Below, in pieces: positions 10,101 to 18,800 of a stretch of DNA of 64,000 nt. A program made the translations under genes and the position numbers. The stretch comes from CAYSPT01 sp964432985 (GTDB lineage: Bacteria > Muiribacteriota > CAYSPT01): NCBI GenBank assembly GCA_964432985.1, contig CAYSPT010000015.1, forward strand, positions 1 to 64,000. The letters are read 5' to 3'. Numbering within the stretch: the first letter of the stretch is position 1; the number at the start of each line of letters is the position of its first letter. The notes under the pieces were generated by a model. That model had not been told where the DNA came from, did no database searches, and saw only the letters and a program-made list of their open reading frames with translations.

Positions 10101-10295
10101 GAATACGAGCGGCGGCGTAAAGCCGAGCAGGCCCGGGACTTTACCAGGGATTCGCGTCCCGAAGACCTTCCGTCCGATCTCGTCCGGGACAGGCAGGTCC
10201 GCTACCAGGGAAAGTCATCATTCAGAGACGAGCGGGTCCCCGAGCAGTACCGGGAACTGATAGAGCTGTATTTCAAACGGCTGTCAAGGGATTAA
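7188..10295 (+). CDS. DUF4175 membrane protein with long coiled-coil tail (interrupted by gap)
   Basis: Roughly 1,035 residues as drawn, but about 33 codons are N. The N-terminus has two membrane helices (residues 28-85), a third near 150, then the Ig-like periplasmic part of DUF4175 to about residue 490. After the gap it is almost all charged, Gln/Glu-rich coiled coil with many Met-Gln stretches. AAGGAGAG precedes the ATG. Both sides of the gap read in the same coordinate frame, but 100 N is a placeholder and not a multiple of three, so the missing length is unknown. The segment before the gap ends TDNISGP, where the family normally continues into the linker before the coiled coil. It is the largest member of the Bat-type operon. 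Confidence 0.85.
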   Translation: MEQILNRQEHIEKKLGNLSLHLWLEYCAYALLMVLFSWLVILLSAVLAAAFISAPGPGGRIITIAAAALMAVSSILLLSKMLRRFPTRKEAAALVEKHQPANDVLRSSLDFHHNWERLNDCYSSSMMAHTMRQAQDIYHDIDFVGFVDRTRLVRIFGLFMAVAALTSLVAFFSPGSFSIPLVRLAMSWGDSTASLTARMAVSPGNARRFRGDSMTIEAAAVGLPKDTPFLLKYRPAGDEQKTCTVVTMHPASRSRYQATLPPLEEDLFYFVTAGTLMSKGYTIMVTTRPEVTGVKITYVYPPYTGLKPRTRTSQTRHIVGVKGTRATMEITTSKQLKQCSFVNERGVLHSRLKELGPTQFTGTLELIEEQTFRIRLQDREGYASTSLPFQVLPLVDKIPKVTLTAPGKDITMPQDFSIPLEMRVEDDFGIDRIVLKYNLRESEEATMELVRLPSPKTSENYRFDWDLSGVFLSPHDIILYHVQAADTDNISGPXXXXXXXXXXXXXXXXXXXXXXXXXXXXXXXXXXLRRAASRLQFTPSPQELEKAAASQENVKGNLERMIDLLKRIKQQQALDAAIKKGEDLLKQQNELIEKTTQLKDTPAEEKTPDEIRQFKRLSFEQTALSEEESRWEKDLQDMAEKFEQSSQQTKDELQKTLDDLDKLKIGDRMQQASESLGSIGKQKALNGQTKAASSLQDILEQLKQARESFTENQREDLTHLIDRALYSGLELSNHQERVIDNSLSWKDGKEYDTFTPTGSPMSLEDLASYQLEVREGAGRYAGELVDLSHTSFLVPPGLAAAVNQAEELMQGAEEQLASGRAPPAIESGQQAMALINRVVRVLLQIRSEAQQCQSPMGLDKLHEQIRQMAQNQRNLMQMLQQAGDLSSLGPSQKKMLQQMAMQQELIRQAMEELMKQAGQHSKLSKKMGEMAREMREIEDKLRQGKEIGRVKDKQKQLYHRMMDLQHSMHQQEYERRRKAEQARDFTRDSRPEDLPSDLVRDRQVRYQGKSSFRDERVPEQYRELIELYFKRLSRD
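8669..8768. other. Assembly gap of 100 N inside the DUF4175 gene
   Basis: Exactly 100 N. The flanks share no visible overlap, so real sequence is probably missing here, unlike at the second gap of the window. Confidence 0.98.
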
Positions 10296-10311
10296 GAGGT
10301 AGTGATTTGAG

Positions 10312-12681
10312 ATGATTGTAACAGTGAGCTTTGAAGCGCGGAAAATGAGGTTATGTCTGGCTGTCCTGGCTGTTGCCGCCTGTATCTTTCTGGTGGATGC
10401 CGCCGTGCTCTCGGCAGCGCCGGTCAAGCACACCCGGAAACCACCAACTCCTCAGCAGAAGTACAACCACGCCAACCGCCTTCTCTATTCCGGAAAGGTA
10501 GAAGAAGCGCGGCAGGGATTTATGGCTCTTTTAACCGAGCACCCGGACGACCCGATCATTCCCCGGGTGTACATGGGACTGGGAGAAGTGTACCGCCGAC
10601 AGGGGCTGCCGGAATACGCCTACCGTATGTATGAAACCCTCATCGATCAGTTTCCCGATTTCAAAGACAGGCGGACGGTCCAGGACAGGATGGTCAACAT
10701 TCTCATTCGTGACAACCGGCTGCGGGAAGCCGAACTGCTTTTGCTCGAGCTTCTGGAGGAACGCTCGGGAGAACGGCACCTGGGGCGGAGACTGGCCTCG
10801 GTTCTCGAACGGCAGGGCAAAACCGCCGAAGCAGTCAGCGTGTATGAGCAGCTTTTCAAGCTTACCGGTGACAGCTGGGTAAGGGATAAACTTTTCTCGC
10901 TTTACGACGAGATGGATACGGTCCGGAAAAAACGCCTGGAGCTGGAAGCGCTTGCCCGGGAACAACCGGATGATCAGAATGTCAGAAAGTTTCTGGCGGA
11001 GCTCCTCAAGCATTCAGGCGAGTACCCGGCGGCGGCACAGGTGCTGGCCGAACTCGTCCGGCTCAATCCGGGCAATCCTTCGTTTCACTTCAAGCTCGGG
11101 CAGGCCTACATGGCGTACGGAGATGAGCTGGCAATCGACGAATTCAAAGAAGCCATGAAGCTCAACCCGGGGGACACCCGCTTCGCCATTGCCCTTGGAA
11201 ACGCCCATTACAACGCCGGCCGTACCCGTGAAGCACTCGGCGCCTGGCGCAAAGTGATCGACCAGAATCCCGACAAACCTCAGGTCTATCGGACATACGC
11301 GACGATCCTTTCCGGGCACGGCTTGCTCGACGAAGCAATCCTTACCTACCGGACTGCCCGAAAGAGGTTCAGGAACCCCGCCCTGTACTACTCAGAAATT
11401 GCAGAGCTGTTTACGGTAGAAGGGCGGTTTGGAGAAGCGGTTGACGAGTACCTGGGGGTGATCCGAAACAACCCGGGCTACTTCGCCCAGGTAAAGGGTA
11501 AAATCCTGGCCCTGGCTGGTGCGTCACCAGAGACCGGAACCGTGGTGAGCAGCCGGCTCGAAGAGCTGCTCGACAAGCCGGGAAAACATCCTGAAATAAG
11601 TGAGATCCTTGCCCTTCACAGGATCAACGAAGGGCAGGCTGAAGACGGAGCGGACCTTTTAGCGTCAGTCAGCCGGGACAGAAGCGACGGAGGGCGCATC
11701 TTTCTCACGGTGGCCCAACAGCAGCAGCACACCGGACAGCTGAAAAACGCTCTGGTAATAGTTGACCGGGGAACCCGGGCATCCGGCGCGGCCGAAGTGC
11801 TTCCGGAACTGATGTTTCAGAAGTCGGTTCTGCTCAAAGCGCTGGGAAGAAACCGGGAAGCGGCCGACCTCCTCAAGAATGTCACCGCCCAGTTTCCCGT
11901 CTGGCCGGGGAGGCCACGGGCACTGGCGCTGCTTGGAAAGCTGTGCCTGGAATACACCGGGGAGTGGCTGTGGGCGGAAAAAGCCTTCACACTCCTGGTA
12001 GAAAAGTTTCCCGCAGTATGGAAAAACCAGGCGGAGATCGGCCTGGCCGAATTGGCTTTGCGGCAGGGTCACTACGACGAATCCATGAAACGGCTGTCCA
12101 GTATTGCCGCTACCGGAGGAGAAACAGGGGAAAAAGCCATTTATCTCACGGGCTTGATACACCTGCACCTGTTCAAGGTGGACGAGGCGTTGGACGCATT
12201 CACCAGGCTCCAGGCCTCGTATCCGGCCGGCTCCCTGGTCAACGACGCCCTGCGCTGGACCTATCTTTTAACGCGTACCCGATCCATCCCCGAAGAAGAT
12301 TTGCGCCGTTTCTTGCACGCTCATTCCTGTTTTCTGTCCGCGCGTTTCGACGAGGCTCATGAAGTAATCACTGTCCTGACCAACGGCGATAATGGCCGCA
12401 GCGAACTGATCATCACGGAAACCCTCCTGCTCAAAGGAACCATGCAGGAGAGAACGGGCAGCACGCAAGAAGCGGTGGACACCTATCGTAAATTGGCCGG
12501 CGCGTATCCGGAAGCCCCGGCGGCACACATGGGACTCTACCGGGCAGCCACGCTCCTGGCCACCAGGCTTGACCGGCCGGACGAAGCCCGCGGGCTTTTC
12601 AAGGAGCTGGTGCTGAACTATCCCGAAAGCCTGCTGGCGGCCATGGTTCGAAGCATCTATGGAGAGGAGCTCCTGCGTTGA
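10312..12681 (+). CDS. Secreted TPR-repeat protein
   Basis: 789 residues with a hydrophobic leader (around residues 12-35) followed by tetratricopeptide repeats over nearly the whole length: typical A-x-x-x-G/A-x-x-Y/F patterns recur about every 34 residues from residue 45 to 780. It is probably a periplasmic scaffold. Two starts are possible: ATG 10312, with AGAGGT eleven bases upstream, or ATG 10345, which gives a tidier signal peptide but has a weaker ribosome site. It lies 16 bases after the DUF4175 stop and is the last gene of the Bat-type run. Long TPR proteins (BatE-like or later) often close such operons. Its partners are unknown. Confidence 0.85.
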   Translation: MIVTVSFEARKMRLCLAVLAVAACIFLVDAAVLSAAPVKHTRKPPTPQQKYNHANRLLYSGKVEEARQGFMALLTEHPDDPIIPRVYMGLGEVYRRQGLPEYAYRMYETLIDQFPDFKDRRTVQDRMVNILIRDNRLREAELLLLELLEERSGERHLGRRLASVLERQGKTAEAVSVYEQLFKLTGDSWVRDKLFSLYDEMDTVRKKRLELEALAREQPDDQNVRKFLAELLKHSGEYPAAAQVLAELVRLNPGNPSFHFKLGQAYMAYGDELAIDEFKEAMKLNPGDTRFAIALGNAHYNAGRTREALGAWRKVIDQNPDKPQVYRTYATILSGHGLLDEAILTYRTARKRFRNPALYYSEIAELFTVEGRFGEAVDEYLGVIRNNPGYFAQVKGKILALAGASPETGTVVSSRLEELLDKPGKHPEISEILALHRINEGQAEDGADLLASVSRDRSDGGRIFLTVAQQQQHTGQLKNALVIVDRGTRASGAAEVLPELMFQKSVLLKALGRNREAADLLKNVTAQFPVWPGRPRALALLGKLCLEYTGEWLWAEKAFTLLVEKFPAVWKNQAEIGLAELALRQGHYDESMKRLSSIAATGGETGEKAIYLTGLIHLHLFKVDEALDAFTRLQASYPAGSLVNDALRWTYLLTRTRSIPEEDLRRFLHAHSCFLSARFDEAHEVITVLTNGDNGRSELIITETLLLKGTMQERTGSTQEAVDTYRKLAGAYPEAPAAHMGLYRAATLLATRLDRPDEARGLFKELVLNYPESLLAAMVRSIYGEELLR

Positions 12682-12812
12682 TGAAGATGACAATTCTCTC
12701 CAGAAACCGCTCACGGCGCGCGTGTTCACAGCGCGAACCATCCTGGCGCGCCGCCGCTAAAAACCTTACTTTCTACACTCACTTATTGAGGGTGGGTGGG
12801 AATGATAATCTC

Positions 12813-12855
12813 GACGACATCCTTGTCGTCTCGAAAGCCTATGTTTCTTTCGAGA
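12813..12855 (+). promoter_or_regulatory. Two abutting hairpins in the leader of the next gene
   Basis: GACGACA (12813-12819) pairs with TGTCGTC (12824-12830), and TCTCGAAAG (12829-12837) pairs perfectly with CTTTCGAGA (12847-12855) across a 9-base loop. The stems share two bases, so they cannot both form fully. They lie 40-80 bases before the start at 12895. No T-run follows, so this is not a simple terminator. The rest of 12682-12894 shows no credible gene. Confidence 0.5.
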
Positions 12856-12894
12856 AATGTCAACTTCATCTAACAGGAGAGGCTCGTTGATCAT

Positions 12895-14187
12895 ATGGGT
12901 ATTTTAATGCAGAAATCTCGAACAGTAGTTACTATTGCCCTGCTTTCCTCCTTTTTGTTTGTCTGTATTGACCTTGTGGGGGCTTCGGAGGGGCGGCTGC
13001 TTATTTATATGGACCAGGCGCAGGGGAACCATCTTAAAGCCTACGGCGTCGCTTACTGGTGTCTCACCCGGGGCGCCAAAGTGCAATGGCTTCTCAACTA
13101 CCGGGGAGGCTCGTTTTTGTGCGAAGACACGGCCGAGATCCGCAACGTCGCCAGTATGCGGGGAGTTTCATTCCTGCCGCTGGACGGCCGGCAGGTGGCC
13201 GGGATCTACCGGGTGATAGAAGAGAGCAACATGGAAGCGGTCCTGCTGGAAAAACCGCCCCGTATCGCCATCTACACGCCGCCGGAATCAGAACCGTGGG
13301 ACGATGCCGTGACCCTGGCCCTGGAGTACGCCGAGATTCCCTACTCTACTCTCTGGGACCGGGAAGTGCTGTCGGGGAAACTGTACGAGTTCGACTGGAT
13401 TCACCTTCACCACGAGGATTTTACCGGGCAGTACGGCCGGTTTTACGCCTCGTTCCGCAACCACGCCTGGTACCGCCGCCAGGTGCGCACCTTCGAGAAA
13501 GCCGCGGTAGAAGCGGGATATCCGTCGGTTCCGTCCCACAAGGGGGCCATCTCCCGGGAAATCAAGAATTTTGTCAAGCAGGGAGGATTCATGTTCGCCA
13601 TGTGCGCCGCCTGTGATTCCATGGATATCGGCCTGGCGGCTGAAGGAGTTGACATCGTCCCGGCTGAAATAGACGGAACGCCCGCCGAAGCGGACTGCCA
13701 GGAAAAGCTCGATTTCACCAAATCACTGGCTTTTACCGATTTCAGCCTGGAAATGAATCCCCTGGTCTACGAGTTTTCCGATATCGATGTTGATCCCAGC
13801 CGCTACGACGAGTTCATCAACCGCGGGGACATCGATCTGTTCGAGTTCTCCGCCAAGTTCGACCGCACCCCCACCATCTTCACTCAGAACCACGTGAACC
13901 GCGTCAGGGGATTCCTGGGCCAGACCACCGCCTTCAGACGCCACACGCTGAAGGACGCGGTGATCATCATGGGAACCCTGGTGGGCGAAGACGCGGTCAA
14001 GTATCTCTACGGCCGGTATGGCAAGGGGACATTCACCTTCTACGCCGGGCACGACCCCGAGGACTTCGCCCACCTGGTGGGCGATCCGCCCACCAACCTG
14101 GCCCTGAGCAAAAACTCTCCCGGGTACCGGCTCATCCTGAACAACATCCTGTTCCCGGCGGCCAAGAAGAAAAAGCAGAAGACCTGA
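12895..14187 (+). CDS. Conserved secreted protein, amidotransferase-like fold ('asparagine synthetase B' misnomer)
   Basis: 430 residues with a signal peptide (hydrophobic residues 12-28, cut near VGAS). From memory, its conserved blocks match a protein family widespread in Bacteroidetes-like bacteria and usually labelled asparagine synthetase B: LKAYGVAYW, LNYRGGSF, WDDAVTLALEYAEIPY, LHHEDFTGQYG, FAMCAACDS, YAGHDPEDFAHLVGDPPT and the basic tail FPAAKKKKQKT. It has neither the N-terminal Cys glutaminase nor the ATP-binding synthetase domain of AsnB, so that name is wrong. The fold is probably related to DUF4159 and class I amidotransferases. GGAGAGG lies about 12 bases upstream. A second in-frame ATG at 12907 is an alternative start. 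The function is unknown. Confidence 0.85.
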   Translation: MGILMQKSRTVVTIALLSSFLFVCIDLVGASEGRLLIYMDQAQGNHLKAYGVAYWCLTRGAKVQWLLNYRGGSFLCEDTAEIRNVASMRGVSFLPLDGRQVAGIYRVIEESNMEAVLLEKPPRIAIYTPPESEPWDDAVTLALEYAEIPYSTLWDREVLSGKLYEFDWIHLHHEDFTGQYGRFYASFRNHAWYRRQVRTFEKAAVEAGYPSVPSHKGAISREIKNFVKQGGFMFAMCAACDSMDIGLAAEGVDIVPAEIDGTPAEADCQEKLDFTKSLAFTDFSLEMNPLVYEFSDIDVDPSRYDEFINRGDIDLFEFSAKFDRTPTIFTQNHVNRVRGFLGQTTAFRRHTLKDAVIIMGTLVGEDAVKYLYGRYGKGTFTFYAGHDPEDFAHLVGDPPTNLALSKNSPGYRLILNNILFPAAKKKKQKT

Positions 14188-14208
14188 GAACATCTCGTAA
14201 ACATAAAA

Positions 14209-14243
14209 ACAGGGCCCCGCGGCTGCGGGGCCCTGTTTTTTTT
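14209..14243. terminator. Strong bidirectional rho-independent terminator
   Basis: ACAGGGCCCCGC (14209-14220) pairs perfectly with GCGGGGCCCTGT (14225-14236) across the loop GGCT. An eight-T run follows on the + strand, and the five A's before the stem give U's for the opposite direction. It sits between convergent genes ending at 14187 and 14269 and can serve both. Confidence 0.95.
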
Positions 14244-14268
14244 GCGTTGCTCAAGCTGCGGCGCTGCG

Positions 14269-15285
14269 TTACAGCTTGATGGGCATCGGGCGTGCTGCCG
14301 GTTGGAACGGCGTCACGGCGCTGGAGCGGTCGATAAGACCATTGCCCGCCTTCAGATTGAAAAACATCTGGCCGGGAATAATACTGGACGCTGTATCGGT
14401 TTGCCCGGTTGATGCATTCGCTGCGCCCAGATATGTTACATCACCCAGGACGACCAGGATTTTCTCCGGCTCGCCCCAGGGAACGTAGACCTGAGATCCA
14501 ATCGTACCCGGGCCAAAGTGACCTACATCACTTGTCCCGCCGGTAGTATAGGTATATTGTTCAGTATCGTAATCCGCGTCATCTGCAGTGACCGGAGATT
14601 TCAACAAGACACAATCTGTACCGAGAGTCATATTAGTTATCAGCATCTCAACTGGCACCGCGGTACATTTACCCCCCGTAACATTTCCTTCAGCATCAGG
14701 ATATTCAACATCAGTAGTGAGCTTAGCCGCATACGTTGCTGCCACAAAGGCGGTAGCTCCCTGGAAAACCGGCCGGGCGAAGGTAAGCTCTATCACGTCG
14801 CCGGGCCCGGCGCGCCGCTCGTTGGGGGCGCTAAACCGGCCCTTGCGATCGGTTGACAGCGCACCTGTAGTCTGATCGACAAGAAACACCCTGGGGAGAC
14901 CGATATCCAGGAACTTCACGTCCATGAGGATCGGGTCAGGCAGATAGGAGATGCTGATATCGTCCCTGGTGTCCGGCTTGCCGTCGGGCCCCGGGCTGCC
15001 GATAACGCCGGCCTGCTTGTTGAGGAAATAGTCCGCGCCCCACGGGTCCACGGGCAGCTTGACCATGTACTTACCCCTGAGATCTCCCAGGGACTCGGCC
15101 TTCTTGGGCTCCATGGCGTTGAATCTCGTCAGAGCGCCTACGATAACATCAATATCCTGCTTGGCTTTGGCCTGCTTGGCATCGTCGGACATGCTGGCAA
15201 ACTGCGGCAGAGCCACGGCAACCAGGATACCAATAATAGCCACAACGATCATGAGCTCGATAAGTGAAAAACCTCTGTTCTTCAT
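14269..15285 (-). CDS. Type II secretion/type IV pilin-like pseudopilin with long C-terminal extension
   Basis: 338 residues. The N-terminus MKNRGFSLIELMIVVAIIG is a textbook class III signal: prepilin peptidase would cut after Gly5, leaving F+1 and E+5. The hydrophobic helix and the GspG-like domain follow (YMVKLPVDPWG near 90, GPDGKPDTRDDI near 120). GspG ends around 140 residues; here about 190 more residues follow, with a Cys pair (near 215 and 232) that could form a disulfide and Thr/Gly-rich strands. AGGAGG precedes the ATG. No pilus or type II secretion machinery genes are nearby, so it is an orphan. A sigma54-type promoter lies about 190 bases upstream. Confidence 0.9.
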   Translation of the reverse strand: MKNRGFSLIELMIVVAIIGILVAVALPQFASMSDDAKQAKAKQDIDVIVGALTRFNAMEPKKAESLGDLRGKYMVKLPVDPWGADYFLNKQAGVIGSPGPDGKPDTRDDISISYLPDPILMDVKFLDIGLPRVFLVDQTTGALSTDRKGRFSAPNERRAGPGDVIELTFARPVFQGATAFVAATYAAKLTTDVEYPDAEGNVTGGKCTAVPVEMLITNMTLGTDCVLLKSPVTADDADYDTEQYTYTTGGTSDVGHFGPGTIGSQVYVPWGEPEKILVVLGDVTYLGAANASTGQTDTASSIIPGQMFFNLKAGNGLIDRSSAVTPFQPAARPMPIKL

Positions 15286-15470
15286 CAGTGCAACCTCCTG
15301 CTTCTTTCTCTCGTATTAAGTGCGTTTCGACCGGGTCCTTCATGTGAACCCGGCCCCTCAAATCCGGTTAAGGGTTTCCGGTCACCCCCTTCCAGTTTTT
15401 CTCGATTTCGGTGTTTTAGCGTGAAACCCATCGACCCTGGGCCGTGAACTTCCGGCTGAGTGGTAGTTGT

Positions 15471-15486
15471 AGCAAACGACGGGCCA
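15471..15486 (-). promoter_or_regulatory. Sigma54 (RpoN) promoter of the pseudopilin gene
   Basis: On the minus strand the sequence reads TGGCCCGTCGTTTGCT, against the consensus TGGCAC-N5-TTGCT: one mismatch, with the invariant GG and GC exactly ten bases apart. It points towards the pseudopilin gene, about 186 bases from its start. Pilin genes are known sigma54 targets in several bacteria. Confidence 0.6.
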
Positions 15487-15746
15487 ACCTGGCAATATTT
15501 CTTTAAAACCCTCATTAACACAGGGTAAATACCTTTTTACCAGGGTCTTTCCAGACCACTGCATTTTCCATTGAAAAGCCATGAGGAACCGGTATAAGAA
15601 AGCCACCATACATCAAACACTCCTTTATTTAAAGGCATTTACGGCAGTATGGCAAAAATACCACGCTAAAAATGCTCTTACCAGAAGGCGGCGCTGCAAT
15701 CCATGTCGGTCCGGCGGCAAAACTTGCAGTGTACACCGTAGAGACA

Positions 15747-15776
15747 TTGTGCCCGGATAACAATTTTATATTATAT
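15747..15776 (+). promoter_or_regulatory. Weak candidate sigma70-type promoter of the FN3 protein gene
   Basis: TTGTGC (15747-15752) and TTATAT (15771-15776) with an 18-base spacer. Transcription would begin about 25 bases before the ATG at 15807. The match is modest. Confidence 0.3.
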
Positions 15777-15806
15777 CTGTTTATCCGTGCCGATACAGAC
15801 CATGCT

Positions 15807-18800
15807 ATGGGTTTATGTCTAAAATATATTTTTCTGCCGGCCGCACTTGTGCTCTGTCTCCTTCTGCCGTTCGGCAACCGGCTGCAGGCCTGGGAAGGCG
15901 GCGGCGCTACGTACGACCTGGGCAACCCCGTCTACGGCACCCTGGACTGGATGGCCGAAGAGGCCATGAGACTCCTTCCCGAGGAGGAAACCGATTGGTT
16001 CGAGGCCCAGCACTTCAGGGATTACCTGCTGGGGACCGAGGCCCCCCAGCGGGGGGTGGTGGCGATCAGTTACTCGATTATGGACGAATACGAAGATTCG
16101 GACTTTCATTTCCTGCGCTTCGATGAAACCTACCAGACGGTAACCGACGATTACCTGGCCAGGAGAGCGGAGGAGGAGTTTATCCAGGCCAAGCGGTATT
16201 ACAAGCAAAACAGCGTCTACCAGGCCGCCTTCCACGCGGGAGCCATGGCAGCTTACATCGCCCGGGCGGCTTCGTTCCCCCGCCTTCGGTCCGAGCTCGA
16301 TCTGGCCCGCCTGCTGGAGTATGAACGGGAAGTGGAAAAAACCGTCCCCGCTTACGCCATGGGTAATATGGAGAGCCTCCGCACCTCTACGGTGTTTCAG
16401 CAGTATATCACCGCCGGTGGTACGCTGAACGACCCGATTGACTCCCTTAAAGAAGAGGTGGAAACCATGGCTGGCCGCATCGCCCGGGGGGAAGGACGGG
16501 TCTACCACATCACCGACATGAACCTGTACCTTCCCATGGGCGGGGACAACTCTGGAGGCGGCGTGGGAGTGAACGACTGGACGGAGCCTTTCAAAGATAC
16601 GGTGGGACTCTCGATCAACGATGCGGTCAACCTGATCGCCCGGGCGCTTCACGACATATATGTGTCCACCTCGGAAGGGGATCTGGCGCCGCCGGTGTTT
16701 GAGAGCATCATGTATGTCCACTCCACCGGGAAAAGCGGCGAAATCGAAATTGCCTTCTGGGAGGCGGATGACGACATCGGGTTTCTCAGCTACAACATCT
16801 ATCTCGCCTTCACCAGCAACGGCCACGACTATCGGTTTCCTTCCGCCATCGTTCGGAATTCCATTGGAGAACCGATTACGTATATCATGACCGGTCTGGC
16901 GGACAGCGAAACCTATTACGTGGCGGTACGGGCCATGGACCGCTCCGGCAACGAAGAACCCAATACTAAATCCCTCCCGGCGGCAGTGGGCCTGTTCACC
17001 GACAGCGTCAAGCCGGAATTCAGCGGGTTGGCACGGGCACGGAGCACGGGGCTCCCGGGGGAAGTGCTCCTGCAGTGGCCGGAGGCGGTTGACGAGTCGG
17101 TACCCGTTACCTACCTGGTTTTTCAAAAGTCGACAACCGCACCGTTTCACGATCGCCACCCTACTTACAGCACAACAGGCACGGAGATGCTCATACAGGG
17201 ACTCACCGACGGTGACGATTACAGCTACCTGGTCCGCGCCCAGGACAACCTGGGAAACAGGGAAACAAACATAAATACCTTGCTGACCATACCCGGCCCT
17301 TCCACCGACGTCACGCCGCCGTCGTTTGAAGGATTGGTCACGGCATTCGCCACCGGGAATCCCGATGAGGCCGTTCTTACCTGGGACCTGGCCACCGATC
17401 CGTCACTCCCTGTCGGTTACAATGTTTATCTTTCGTACGAGCGGGGGCGGCTGCCCGGAGGTTTTCCGTCCGCCACATCCTACCAGAGCCCCTATGTGAT
17501 GACAGGCTTGACCCCCGGTACCGGCGTTTACGTAATTGTGCGCGCGGTAGACAACTTCGGCAACGAAGACCAGAACACTACCGAACTGCTCGTCATCCCC
17601 TCGGACGGACTGGAGTCCGACCCTCCGGAATTCTTCGGGCTTCAAAGCGCCGAGGGCACGGGGGTGGGCGGCGAAATCGTCCTGGGATGGTACCCGGCCT
17701 TCGATATTTCCACGCCGGTCACCTACGCCGTCTACCAGTCCACCGAATCCATGAATTACAACTTCGAACAGCCTGCGCTTACCACCCAGGGATTCACCGC
17801 CAGGTTTTCCGGGCTGCAGGACGGGCAGCAGTACTATTACGTGGTTCGGGCGTTCGACCGGTTCGGGAACAACGACGAAAACCTGCTGGAGCGCAGCGCA
17901 GCGCCACGAACCAGTGCCGATACCACCCCCCCGGTGTTCGCCGGAATAGCATCGGCGGAAGCCACCGGCAACAGCGGAGAAGTCATCATCAGGTGGCCGC
18001 TGGCCAGTGACGACTCCACCCCCATTACCTACCGTGTATACCGGTCTGTGGTGCGGGGAGAATACGATTTTGAGATACCCGCCCTGGTCACCCCGGACAC
18101 GTCGTTTACCATGGCCGGACTGCTCAATAACCGCGAGTATTTCTTCGTGGTGCGGGCGGCGGATGCGGCGGGCAATGCAGAAGACAACACCAGGGAAGCC
18201 AGCGCCGTGCCCACCGATTCTCAGAACCTGATCGACACGACTCCTCCGGCGGTGGTCTCCTCGGTGCCCGCCGCCAGTGCCGTGGATGTGAGGCTCACCA
18301 GCCCCATCAGGATACGGTTCAGCGAACCCCTCGACCCTTCCAGCCTGGAAGGGAATATACTGGTCCTTAAAGACGATGTTCCTCTTGCAGGAGAATTGCA
18401 GGTTGAGGAGGACGGCAGTCTAATCCGGTTCGTACCCTGGGCCGACGGCACGCTCACCTACCGCACCTGGTACACGGTCAGGGTCCTGGAAGGAGTGACG
18501 GACACCGCCGCCAACCACATCACGGCGGTTGAGTGGACATTTCTCACGGTGGCGGCTGACGGCCGGTTCGATCATCTGTTCACCTACCCCAATCCCGTCA
18601 GGGGAGAGGAATCGGTTACCCTGTTTGTCACTCTGGGAGCTGAAAGCGATTACGCTTCCGTTTCCGTAATGGACATGAACGGCCGGGTTCAGAAGACAGA
18701 TGATGTTTACCTGGAAACCGGTACGAACAAGCAAAGCCTGACCGTGGATGACGGAAGCGGTATACGCCTTATGCCCGGCACCTATTACGTGCTGGTGGAT

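Larger units (their letters stand above)
15286..15806. other. Long intergenic region between divergent pseudopilin and FN3-protein genes
   Basis: 521 bases without a credible gene. It holds the sigma54-type promoter of the pseudopilin (15471-15486), a CCGGGT/ACCCGG stem (15331-15353) in the pseudopilin leader, and a weak candidate promoter for the + strand gene (15747-15776). Confidence 0.6.

Noticed and set aside
12678..12890. Open frame of 70 residues after the TPR gene
   Set aside because: TTG start inside the previous stop region, Arg-rich low-complexity product and no ribosome site. It overlies the leader hairpins. Treated as non-coding.
12895..14187. Asparagine synthetase B function
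   Set aside because: No N-terminal Cys2 glutaminase, no PP-loop synthetase domain, and a signal peptide is present.
15819..17159. 446-residue open frame antisense to the FN3 protein gene
   Set aside because: Shadow frame of a GC-rich gene; composition dominated by Val/Gly/His/Arg with no motif.
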